A stretch of 5,034 nt of DNA from an uncultured Pseudomonadota bacterium. GTDB taxonomy: Bacteria; Desulfobacterota_B; Binatia; UBA9968. The stretch lies in contig CAMLCX010000392.1 in the NCBI GenBank assembly GCA_946478635.1, positions 1 through 5,034 on the forward strand. Direction: 5' to 3'. A program made the position numbers and the translations under genes. Of this stretch, positions 1-5,034 are shown in pieces (position 1 is the first letter of the stretch; each line of letters begins with the position of its first letter). A model generated the notes under the pieces. The model did no database searches and was not told the origin of the DNA. It was given only the letters and a program-made list of their open reading frames with translations.

Positions 1-106
1 TCGACTTTCGGAATATTTAAGCGGTACGCTATGACAAACATGTTGGTGTTAGTTTGGATAGCAATACAATCAGCAGGATCAATCGCTTCATGATCGTTTC
101 CTTCGC
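1..106. other. Left flank, no established gene
   Basis: This short stretch lies downstream of the binding-protein stop codon. Two minus-strand readings exist and exclude each other. One starts at ATG 91 behind an AAGGAA motif and gives a 20-residue hydrophobic peptide (MKRLILLIVLLS...) that stops at 29. The other frame is open from about 106 to the window edge and contains NTNMFVIAYRLNIPKV, which faintly recalls the DTN start of PIN-domain (VapC-like) proteins, but with Asn for the essential Asp and no good start codon before ATG 41. Neither is enough to call a gene. Confidence 0.3.
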
Positions 107-1117
107 TCAGTAACCGCTCGACTGAATTCTCTGAATGAACGTAGCGTCAAGGATCGCTTCCGGCTTCAACGTCAAGAGTTTGGGGTTGGTTCGGGACAGG
201 ATCGAGTAAATCTTTTGCAGGCCTTCAGCTTTGGGCCTCAAATCGCTGCTGTAAGCCGCGACCATGGCATTGTAGCCTATTTCCGCGTCTTCCGCCCGAT
301 TAAGCCGGAGATGTTTGGCCATTGTTTTCAAGATGGTCGATTTATTCTCGGGCTTTTGGAAAAAACGCAGCGCATCGATGGTTCCCTTCAGCAATGCTTC
401 GTAGATTTTCGCCTCCTGATGCGCGACGTTTTTCCGGACCACCAAGGAAGAGCCGACGTAAGGGATGGGTGCACGGCTTAAATCGACCAGCAGCGTGTAG
501 CCTTTTTTCTTCAGCGGCGCGCTGAAGGTCGAACCCATCCAGGAGGCCTGGGCACGGCCGGTTTCAAGAGCTTGTATGCGCGAGGGCTGATCGCCGAGAA
601 CGATGAATCGGATGTTATCGCGGTCCGGGTCAAGGCCGAGGTAATCCAGCGCGAGCATATTGTTTGCCCAACCACCGCCGCCGATGCTTTGGATGGCGAT
701 CAATTTGCCTTTGAGATCCTCGGCCCTTTTGAATTCGGGGCGCGCCATAAAGTCCCCTTCGGGGCGTTGGAACAGCGCGCCGATGATGACGACGTCCAAC
801 CCTCCCGCGGCGAGATTCAATACCGCGTTGGAACTCGTGAGAACCGCATTCACATCACCGGATACCAACGCCGATGCAGCCAGGGAACCTACCCGCATGT
901 AGATGGTTTCGACGTTGAGCCCGTGCTTGCGGTAAAAGCCTTGCTCGACGCCGACCCAAAGGACTGCCGGGTTTTCGCCGCTCGTGCCGTTGGCGATGCG
1001 AAAAGTCGTCAGTGATTGCGCTTGGGCTGAGCCACTGCCGACGAGAATCAGGAAGGAGATGATACAAAGTTGCAGGCCGGTGAGCTTGGGCCGAAGCGTG
1101 TGATGGGTTGTTTTCAT
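107..1117 (-). CDS. ABC transporter substrate-binding protein, NMT1/SsuA-TauA-like, secreted
   Basis: The product is a 336-residue periplasmic binding protein of the type that delivers a small organic ligand to an ABC importer. The chosen start (ATG 1117) follows GGAGGAG with a 6-base gap and yields a clean signal peptide: basic start (MKTTHHTLRPK), hydrophobic core at about residues 12-29, and an A-Q-A cleavage site near residue 33. A start at 1198 would add 27 charged residues, hide the signal peptide and overlap the promoter. The mature part shows the NMT1-family layout: WVGVEQGFYRKHGL (54-67), the ALVSGDVNA stretch (83-91), DLKGKLIAI (134-142), YLGLDPDRD (159-167), and a C-terminal FIQRIQSSGY ending typical of full-length members. 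No permease or ATPase gene is visible, so the transporter partner is unknown or encoded elsewhere. It may instead be an orphan or sensory binding protein. Ligand not predictable; thiamine-precursor, sulfonate and aromatic-acid binders share this fold. Confidence 0.88.
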   Translation of the reverse strand: MKTTHHTLRPKLTGLQLCIISFLILVGSGSAQAQSLTTFRIANGTSGENPAVLWVGVEQGFYRKHGLNVETIYMRVGSLAASALVSGDVNAVLTSSNAVLNLAAGGLDVVIIGALFQRPEGDFMARPEFKRAEDLKGKLIAIQSIGGGGWANNMLALDYLGLDPDRDNIRFIVLGDQPSRIQALETGRAQASWMGSTFSAPLKKKGYTLLVDLSRAPIPYVGSSLVVRKNVAHQEAKIYEALLKGTIDALRFFQKPENKSTILKTMAKHLRLNRAEDAEIGYNAMVAAYSSDLRPKAEGLQKIYSILSRTNPKLLTLKPEAILDATFIQRIQSSGY

Positions 1118-1123
1118 CAAGTT

Positions 1124-1130
1124 CTCCTCC
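1124..1130 (-). promoter_or_regulatory. Ribosome binding site that fixes the binding-protein start
   Basis: GGAGGAG on the minus strand lies 6 bases before ATG 1117. It is the strongest Shine-Dalgarno sequence in the window. It selects the ATG that opens directly into a signal peptide, rather than the in-frame ATG at 1198. Confidence 0.8.
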
Positions 1131-1151
1131 AAGGTGTGGCGCTGAATGGAG

Positions 1152-1179
1152 ACTAAAACATCGCGTCGCGGGCTGTCAA
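1152..1179 (-). promoter_or_regulatory. Predicted sigma-70 promoter for the binding protein
   Basis: On the minus strand a perfect -35 box TTGACA (1174-1179) is followed after 16 bases by TTTAGT (1152-1157), a 4/6 match to the -10 consensus. Transcription would begin near 1145, leaving a leader of roughly 28 bases that contains the GGAGGAG ribosome site. The promoter lies inside the longer possible reading frame starting at 1198, which argues against that start. It suggests the binding protein can be expressed apart from the upstream enzymes. Prediction only. Confidence 0.5.
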
Positions 1180-1215
1180 AGTGTGTGCGATCTCTCAAAC
1201 CGGGATTGAGCGCCA

Positions 1216-1236
1216 GCCGGCTCCAGCGGTGCCGGC
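1216..1236 (-). terminator. GC-rich hairpin after the second amidohydrolase, possible terminator
   Basis: GCCGGC arms (1216-1221 and 1231-1236) flank a further 2-bp stem (1223-1224 with 1228-1229) after one mismatch, closing on a 3-base loop. It starts about 48 bases after the amidohydrolase stop codon and lies before the binding-protein promoter, a sensible place for transcript separation. There is no U-tract after it in the minus-strand RNA, so it is not a standard intrinsic terminator. It could instead stabilise a 3' end. Confidence 0.3.
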
Positions 1237-1284
1237 GGATGATTGCACCGAGGCGTCGATAGGATCAAAAGAAAGCTGAACGAA

Positions 1285-2373
1285 TCACTGGGTTAAGCCG
1301 TAGAAGCGCTCGGCATTTCGATACCGCACGGCATCCTTATCCTCTTGAGTGAGCCGTTTGTTTTCGTCCAGTTCTTGCAGCTCTTCCTTGCAGGTATCGT
1401 TGTTGACCTCGTGCGGGAAGTCCGATGAAAAAATGAAGGGTTTGTTGCCGACGACGCTGACGGCGAAGGGCAGGGTCAGCTCGTCGCCTTCGACGCCGAC
1501 GTAAATCCGTCCTTCGTCGATATGGCGCTTGATGTAATCGGTAATCGACTCCTTCTCGCGGAGCTGTAAGAAGCGGCCACGCGGATCGTACTGGACGTGG
1601 CTGTTCCAAGCGCGTTCGAAGCGCTCGATACAGTTGACGAACCAACCGGAGCCGGCTTCCATGAAGCCAAACCTGACTCTCGGATATTTGTCGAAAACTC
1701 CGTTGAAGAGAATGCCGGCGAAGTTGACCATCTGACCAAAAGGGTGGCCGAGCGCGTTGACCGGCGCATAGGGCGTCATGTCATCCAGGCCCATGTGATC
1801 GTGCACGCCGCCGTGAATGCCGATGCAGCAGCCCAAACGATTGGCTTCCTCGTAGATCGGCCAGTAGCGCTCGTCGCCGAGATGATTTTGCGCGCCCATG
1901 ACGCCCGTGCTCGGCAGCATGGCGCCGCAAAATCCCCGCTCTTTCACGATCCGGCGCAGCTCCTTCACGGCTTCGGACGGCTCTTGCAATGGAATGAGTC
2001 CGAGCGCCTGAAAGCGGTTGCTCTTGCTCAGGTATTCGTCGTGCATCCAGTCATTGTAGGCGTGGGCCAGCTCGATGGCCCAGTCAAGGCTGACGACCCG
2101 GCCGAAGGACAGGCCGTTGGTCGGATAGAGCACGGCGCTGGCGAGTCCGACATCTTCCATAAAATCGATCCAGCCGTCGCGGCCGACTTTCGCGAAGGCG
2201 CCGGGCGGCAGGAAATGCGCGTTGGCCGCGTGCAGATGATCGTTGGGCGGATAGGGGCTGCGGCTTGAGCCGAAGCGATCGCGATATTGCTGGGGCATCC
2301 GCTTGGCGATTTCCGAATGATCTTCCACCACGTGGCCGTCGCCGTCGATGATCTTGTGTTTCTTGTCGCTCAT
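1285..2373 (-). CDS. Amidohydrolase-2 family metal-dependent hydrolase/decarboxylase (paralog 1)
   Basis: The product is a 362-residue cytoplasmic TIM-barrel enzyme of the amidohydrolase-2 family (PF04909), which includes ACMSD, gamma-resorcylate decarboxylase and LigW-type decarboxylases as well as hydrolases. Metal-site motifs appear in order: DGDGH at 10-14 (D12, H14; this branch has D-x-H in place of the usual H-x-H), HGG at 187-189, HP at 210-211, E239 in MEAGSGW, and D318 in SSDFPH. The IPLQEP stretch (127-132) and the GFCGAMLP stretch (147-154) are also typical. No signal peptide is present. Start ATG 2373 follows AGGAG with a 7-base gap. The neighbour at 2502-3587 is a close paralog on the same strand, 128 bp upstream. 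Family and metal-site assignment are firm. The reaction (C-C decarboxylation or hydrolysis) and substrate are unknown; the nearby NahE-like aldolase makes an aromatic or ring-cleavage substrate a reasonable guess. Confidence 0.9.
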   Translation of the reverse strand: MSDKKHKIIDGDGHVVEDHSEIAKRMPQQYRDRFGSSRSPYPPNDHLHAANAHFLPPGAFAKVGRDGWIDFMEDVGLASAVLYPTNGLSFGRVVSLDWAIELAHAYNDWMHDEYLSKSNRFQALGLIPLQEPSEAVKELRRIVKERGFCGAMLPSTGVMGAQNHLGDERYWPIYEEANRLGCCIGIHGGVHDHMGLDDMTPYAPVNALGHPFGQMVNFAGILFNGVFDKYPRVRFGFMEAGSGWFVNCIERFERAWNSHVQYDPRGRFLQLREKESITDYIKRHIDEGRIYVGVEGDELTLPFAVSVVGNKPFIFSSDFPHEVNNDTCKEELQELDENKRLTQEDKDAVRYRNAERFYGLTQ

Positions 2374-2429
2374 CGTCTCGCTCCTAGATTTTAGGTGCTC
2401 CTAATGGCTCTTCTGCTTCGTCTCGCCAA

Positions 2430-2501
2430 GTCTCGCGTCTCGTGTCCAGAGTCTCGGGTTTGGATCAGAGAATCCGAGACCCGAGACCCGAGACCCGAAA
2501 C
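2430..2501. repeat. Inverted arrays of a 7-base repeat (GTCTCGG / CCGAGAC)
   Basis: The right arm (2474-2501) is four head-to-tail heptamers: CCGAGAC three times, then CCGAAAC, ending right beside the stop codon of the upstream amidohydrolase. The left arm (2430-2464) is five heptamers in the opposite sense: GTCTCGC, GTCTCGT, GTCCAGA, GTCTCGG, GTTTGGA. The inner parts (about 2451-2465 with 2472-2487) pair almost fully around a short CAGAGA loop, and outer units extend the stem with mismatches. A further GTCTCGC sits at 2420-2426. No U-run follows on either strand, so a simple intrinsic terminator is unlikely. It may be a dispersed repeat or an mRNA-stabilising hairpin between the two genes. 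Confidence 0.75.
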
Positions 2502-3587
2502 CTACTGAGTCAGCTGATAAAACCGCTGCGAGTTGCCGAACAGGATCGCGGTTTTGTCAGCATCGCTGAGCTCCGTATTTTCGCGCAACTCTTCGAGCTC
2601 GTGCTTGCATGTCTGCGCGTCGACTTCGTGCGGGTAGTCCGTGGAAAACAGGTAAGGTTTGTTGCCGGTGATCCTCACGGCTTCGGAAATGCTCAACTCT
2701 TCGCCTTCGCAGCCGACGAAGATGCGGCCGTCGTCGATGTGACGGAGAATATAGTCGATGATCTTTTCGCCATTCTTAAGTTGCAAAAAGCGGCCGCGCG
2801 GATCGTATTGCACATGGCTCGCCCACGACCCGCTGAAGCGCTCCATGCAGGTGAGCAGCCAGGCGCAACCCGCTTCCATGAAACCCACGCGCAGGCCGGG
2901 AAACTTGTCGAACACGCCGTTAAAGATGATTCCGGCAAAAGCGATCATCTGGCTCATCGGATGGCCCAGCGCATTGGCGATCGCATAGGGACTCGCATCG
3001 TCCATCAAAAGATTCTCGTGGGCGCCGCCGTGGATCGCGATGGCGCACCCCAGTCGCTCCGCTTCGCCGTAGATCGGCCAGTATTTTTGCGAGCCCAGGT
3101 GCGGCATGTTGACCCCCATCGAAGGCAGCATGGCGCCGCAGAAGCCGAGATCACGCACGATACGGCGCAGCTCGATGACCGCCTCAGCGGGTTCTTGAAG
3201 CGGGATCAGGCCCATGGCCTTGAAGCGCGGACTTTTCGATGTGTAGGCGTCGTACATCCAGTTGTTGTAGGCGCGCGCGAGCTCGATGGCCCAGTCGCGG
3301 CTGACAATCTTGCCGAAGGCCAGCCCCGCGCTCGTATACAGCACGGTGGTGCCGATGCCGACATCGTTGAGAAAAAGCTCCCAGCCCTCGCGACCGACGT
3401 TGGCGAAGGCACCTTTCGGCGTGAAGTGGCGGTTGGCGGAGTGCAGATGATCGATGGGCGGAAAGGGATTTTTCCCGCGCGCCTCCGAAAAACTCCTGCC
3501 GACATACTCTTCCGGCATGTATTTGACGATGCTCGCGATGTCTTCCACCACATGGCCGTCGCCGTCGATGATCTTCTGTTGTGTCAT
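2502..3587 (-). CDS. Amidohydrolase-2 family metal-dependent hydrolase/decarboxylase (paralog 2)
   Basis: The product is a 361-residue soluble TIM-barrel enzyme, colinear with the downstream paralog over its whole length and roughly 60% identical by eye, including the shared opening KIIDGDGHVVED and the ending LTQ. All metal-site positions are kept: D10 and H12, H186 in HGG, H209 in GHP, E238 in MEAG, D317 in STDYPH. Differences cluster beside these motifs: HENLLMDD against HDHMGLDD after the HGG, GCAWL against GSGWF after the glutamate, and TSAG against PTNG near residue 85. The two copies may therefore handle related but different substrates, or form a heteromeric enzyme. Start ATG 3587 is preceded by AGAGGT at 3594-3599 with a 6-base gap. 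The aldolase gene ends 123 bp upstream on the same strand. Substrate unknown. Confidence 0.9.
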   Translation of the reverse strand: MTQQKIIDGDGHVVEDIASIVKYMPEEYVGRSFSEARGKNPFPPIDHLHSANRHFTPKGAFANVGREGWELFLNDVGIGTTVLYTSAGLAFGKIVSRDWAIELARAYNNWMYDAYTSKSPRFKAMGLIPLQEPAEAVIELRRIVRDLGFCGAMLPSMGVNMPHLGSQKYWPIYGEAERLGCAIAIHGGAHENLLMDDASPYAIANALGHPMSQMIAFAGIIFNGVFDKFPGLRVGFMEAGCAWLLTCMERFSGSWASHVQYDPRGRFLQLKNGEKIIDYILRHIDDGRIFVGCEGEELSISEAVRITGNKPYLFSTDYPHEVDAQTCKHELEELRENTELSDADKTAILFGNSQRFYQLTQ

Positions 3588-3632
3588 TTGATGACCTCTG
3601 TGATTCGGTGGACGCTGAGCGCGTAACTCCGT

Positions 3633-3671
3633 TGTTGGGTTTCAGGTGTCAGGATTTGATTTGACCCAACA
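3633..3671. repeat. 8-bp perfect inverted repeat with a 23-base loop
   Basis: TGTTGGGT (3633-3640) and ACCCAACA (3664-3671) are exact reverse complements. The loop carries two heptamers on the minus strand, CCTGACA and CCTGAAA (3653-3640), similar in type to the CCGAGAC/CCGAAAC units of the other spacer. It lies in the aldolase-amidohydrolase spacer; no U-run follows in the minus-strand transcript. Function unknown. Confidence 0.5.
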
Positions 3672-3702
3672 CTCCAGTACTCCGATACTCCAGCACTCCA
3701 TT
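3671..3702. repeat. Four tandem 8-base units of ACTCC type
   Basis: The units ACTCCAGT, ACTCCGAT, ACTCCAGC and ACTCCATT follow each other in exact 8-base register. ACTCC is invariant and the last three bases vary. The array ends 8 bases short of the last base of the aldolase stop codon (3711). Like the other spacer array it abuts the 3' end of a gene, which suggests repeats that insert or expand downstream of stop codons. No protein-coding role is visible. Confidence 0.7.
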
Positions 3703-3710
3703 CTTCGTGC

Positions 3711-4685
3711 TCACGCGCTCTTCCTCGCGGCTTCTTTTAGGAGCGGATATTTCTCGCATAACGATTTCCAATACGCGGCGATCTTCTTGCTGTTGTCTTT
3801 CACTTCTTGCGGGATGACGCGCCAGGGCGCGCGCAGCGGGCCGGCGGTGCAGTAACCGGCTTCATTGACGGAAAGTTTGAACACGTTCTCGCGCCACGAC
3901 AGGTTGCCAATATTTGGCCCGACCTTGTTGGTGGCATCGAGATCAAGACAGATCTGCTTTGCAGTCTCCCATTCCTGCGCGATGCAGGCGTCGCGTAATG
4001 TTGCCACCGGCGACGGGCCCATCCACACGTTGAAAGACCAGCAGCCGGCCGCGCCAAGCTGATAGTAAGGATACATCTGCGTCTGATTGACGAACACGCT
4101 CATCTTGCCCTTGGTGATATCGCACAGTTCGACGAATTGCAGCGGTGTGCGATGCGAATCCTTCATGCCGACGATGTTCGGCTTCTCAGTGATCTTCTTG
4201 AATGCGCCGACCGGAATGGTCACCCGGTGATGTGTCGGGTTGTGATAGATCATCACGCCCATCTTGGGCAGCGCATCGGCGACGTCGTGATAGAACTGCA
4301 CCGCGTTGTCGACGGTCGCCTGATAATAGAAGGGTACACCGAGCAGCAGCCCGTCGGCGCCGGCTTCCTGCGCAAACTTCGCCTGCCGGATCGACTCGCG
4401 CGGATTCAGATTCGTGCAACCGATGAACAACGGCACTCGCTTCTTCACCGCCGCCACTGTCGCTTCGATTAGTTTTTTATGCTCGTCCCAAAGCAGCGTA
4501 TGAAACTCGCCGAAACTCCCGGTGGTGGTAAGAACGTTAACCCCGCCATCGCGGATAAGCTTATCCACCCCGCGCGCTAATTCGTCGGTATCGACCGTAT
4601 CCACCGCATCGATCCGGTCGCCGTCCTTGGTCGTAAACGCCGGCATCATCGCCATGATGCCCTTCAGATCGTTCGAAGTGATCAT
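3711..4685 (-). CDS. Class I pyruvate aldolase, DapA superfamily, NahE/PhdJ-like hydratase-aldolase branch
   Basis: The product is a 324-residue cytoplasmic (beta/alpha)8 enzyme. The Schiff-base lysine is K175 in NIVGMKDS, and the catalytic tyrosine is Y147 in MIYHNP. The glycine loop reads GSFGE (56-60) where true DapA has GTTGE, and the arginine that binds the substrate carboxylate in DapA (in YNVPxRT) is replaced by NPTHHR. Several stretches match what I remember of naphthalene-pathway NahE: the TVDxDELAR region (30-38), GSFGEFHTLLWDEH (56-69), NPRESIRQ (94-101), AVQFYHDVADALP (128-140), Y-x-N (147-149) and AGPLRAPW (281-288). NahE/PhdJ cleave hydroxybenzylidenepyruvates to an aldehyde and pyruvate. 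A comparable retro-aldol step is the best guess here, and lysine biosynthesis is unlikely. Start ATG 4685 follows AAGGAG with a 6-base gap. It is first in the minus-strand cluster, upstream of two amidohydrolases. Exact substrate unknown. Confidence 0.85.
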   Translation of the reverse strand: MITSNDLKGIMAMMPAFTTKDGDRIDAVDTVDTDELARGVDKLIRDGGVNVLTTTGSFGEFHTLLWDEHKKLIEATVAAVKKRVPLFIGCTNLNPRESIRQAKFAQEAGADGLLLGVPFYYQATVDNAVQFYHDVADALPKMGVMIYHNPTHHRVTIPVGAFKKITEKPNIVGMKDSHRTPLQFVELCDITKGKMSVFVNQTQMYPYYQLGAAGCWSFNVWMGPSPVATLRDACIAQEWETAKQICLDLDATNKVGPNIGNLSWRENVFKLSVNEAGYCTAGPLRAPWRVIPQEVKDNSKKIAAYWKSLCEKYPLLKEAARKSA

Positions 4686-4714
4686 TTTCTTCTCCTTGAT
4701 CGAAGTTTTGCTGG

Positions 4715-4743
4715 ATTCTCCAATAGACGGAAGAGAGAGTCAA
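4715..4743 (-). promoter_or_regulatory. Predicted sigma-70 promoter of the aldolase-amidohydrolase cluster
   Basis: On the minus strand, TTGACT (4738-4743, 5/6 to the -35 consensus) is separated by exactly 17 bases from GAGAAT (4715-4720, 4/6 to the -10 consensus). Transcription would start near 4708, giving a leader of about 22 bases that holds the AAGGAG ribosome site. It is the natural entry for the aldolase and probably for the two amidohydrolases. Prediction from motif and spacing only. Confidence 0.45.
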
Positions 4744-4760
4744 GGCGAGATCAACCCGGT

Positions 4761-4789
4761 TTGCGGCAAGAAGTGCTACCGATTACAAT
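4761..4789 (+). promoter_or_regulatory. Predicted promoter of the nucleotidyltransferase gene
   Basis: TACAAT (4784-4789) matches 5/6 of the -10 consensus, and a weak -35-like TTGCGG (4761-4766) lies exactly 17 bases upstream. The expected transcription start (about 4795-4797) coincides with the GTG start codon, implying a leaderless transcript. It stands back to back with the divergent aldolase promoter inside a 109-bp spacer. Confidence 0.4.
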
Positions 4790-4794
4790 AAGTC

Positions 4795-5034
4795 GTGGAT
4801 TTCGAGATCGTTCTCAAAACACTCATCTCACAATTCTCGCATCTTAAAATCCGCTGTGCGGTCATCGGCGGATTCGCTCTCGGTGTCCTGGGTGTGCCGC
4901 GGCAGACCATGGACCTGGACTTTCTTGTTCACAGAGACGATCTGGAGAAACTCGACAAAGTTATGAGTGCTCTCGGTTACGCTCGAGTGTTTTACTCGGA
5001 AAACGTATCGCAGTATCGCCATCCGGACGCCGCG
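4795..5034 (+). CDS. Nucleotidyltransferase-fold protein (MNT/AbiEii-like), N-terminal part, cut by window end
   Basis: Eighty residues are visible and the frame is open to the edge. The signature of the pol-beta-type nucleotidyltransferase fold is complete: GG at 25-26, then 13 residues, then D40-L-D42, within VIGGFALGVLGVPRQTMDLD, followed by the strand FLV and the helix DDLEKLDKVMSALGY. The two aspartates would bind metal for NMP transfer. GTG 4795 is the only workable start: an in-frame TAA lies two codons upstream (4789-4791), and the first in-frame ATG comes after the GG motif. There is no clear Shine-Dalgarno sequence. Related domains occur as antitoxin- or toxin-side nucleotidyltransferases (MNT/HEPN, AbiEii) and as uncharacterised single-domain proteins; which one applies cannot be told without the C-terminus and next gene. 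It is divergent from the catabolic cluster and probably unrelated to it. Confidence 0.75.
   Translation, partial: MDFEIVLKTLISQFSHLKIRCAVIGGFALGVLGVPRQTMDLDFLVHRDDLEKLDKVMSALGYARVFYSENVSQYRHPDAA

Noticed and set aside
29..91. 20-residue hydrophobic peptide MKRLILLIVLLS... on the minus strand
   Set aside because: It has an AAGGAA motif and looks like a signal peptide start, but stops after 20 codons with no in-frame continuation; it is too short to support.
572..1015. Plus-strand open frame of 147 codons
   Set aside because: Antisense to the binding-protein gene, which has signal peptide, family motifs and ribosome site; nothing recognisable in the plus-strand product.
1118..1198. Extra 27 N-terminal codons of the binding protein (start at ATG 1198)
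   Set aside because: They are charged, precede a complete signal peptide, have no good ribosome site and overlap the TTGACA promoter.
1194..1210. CTCAA/TTGAG inverted repeat upstream of the binding-protein promoter, as an operator
   Set aside because: Only 5 bp per arm; such short palindromes are expected by chance.
1597..2268. Plus-strand open frame of 223 codons
   Set aside because: Shadow of the amidohydrolase gene at 1285-2373; the same kind of antisense frame appears opposite its paralog, as expected from shared codon bias.
2380..2403. Direct repeat GCTCCTA (TAGGAGC on the minus strand), as a doubled ribosome site
   Set aside because: Only the copy nearest ATG 2373 is at working distance; the second, 17 bases further upstream, is probably coincidental.
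2474..2501. CRISPR-like repeat
   Set aside because: The units are 7 bases long and directly adjacent with no spacers, so this is a simple tandem repeat.
2442..3626. Long plus-strand open frame of 394 codons opposite the amidohydrolase
   Set aside because: It is an antisense shadow of the gene at 2502-3587. The product has no recognisable motif, and its first codons run through the heptamer repeat.
4828..5022. Minus-strand open frame of 64 codons
   Set aside because: Antisense to the nucleotidyltransferase gene, whose plus-strand frame has a clear GG...DLD motif.

Overview
The window looks like a chromosomal catabolic locus from an uncultured Gram-negative soil or sediment bacterium. GC content is moderately high, Shine-Dalgarno sites are good, and most spacers are 110-170 bp. 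An NMT1/SsuA-type periplasmic binding protein without permease or ATPase next to amidohydrolase-2 enzymes reminds me of MAGs labelled Binatota, Tectomicrobia, Rokubacteria or 'Deltaproteobacteria'. That placement is inference from memory, not proof.

Four complete genes lie on the minus strand. In transcription order (right to left) they are: a class I aldolase of the DapA superfamily (3711-4685) that most resembles the NahE/PhdJ hydratase-aldolase branch; two tandem paralogous amidohydrolase-2 enzymes (2502-3587 and 1285-2373), roughly 60% identical by eye and both with the full metal-site motif set; and a secreted substrate-binding protein (107-1117). Promoter-like sequences stand upstream of the aldolase (4715-4743) and, independently, upstream of the binding protein (1152-1179, perfect -35 TTGACA). 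The amidohydrolases are probably transcribed from the aldolase promoter. A plausible joint role is capture of a small organic acid or aromatic compound by the binding protein, followed by hydrolysis or decarboxylation and retro-aldol cleavage. The substrate cannot be read from the sequence.

At the right edge a divergent plus-strand gene begins at GTG 4795 and runs off the window. Its 80 visible residues carry the nucleotidyltransferase signature GG...DLD. It has no clear ribosome site, and a -10-like TACAAT ends six bases before the GTG, so it may be translated from a leaderless mRNA.

The spacers hold short tandem repeats: inverted arrays of a GTCTCGG/CCGAGAC heptamer between the two amidohydrolases (2430-2501), and four ACTCC-type octamers plus an 8-bp inverted repeat between aldolase and amidohydrolase (3633-3702). 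A GC-rich hairpin (1216-1236) follows the second amidohydrolase. The leftmost 106 bases hold no established gene. No RNA gene, CRISPR array, insertion sequence or phage element was seen.
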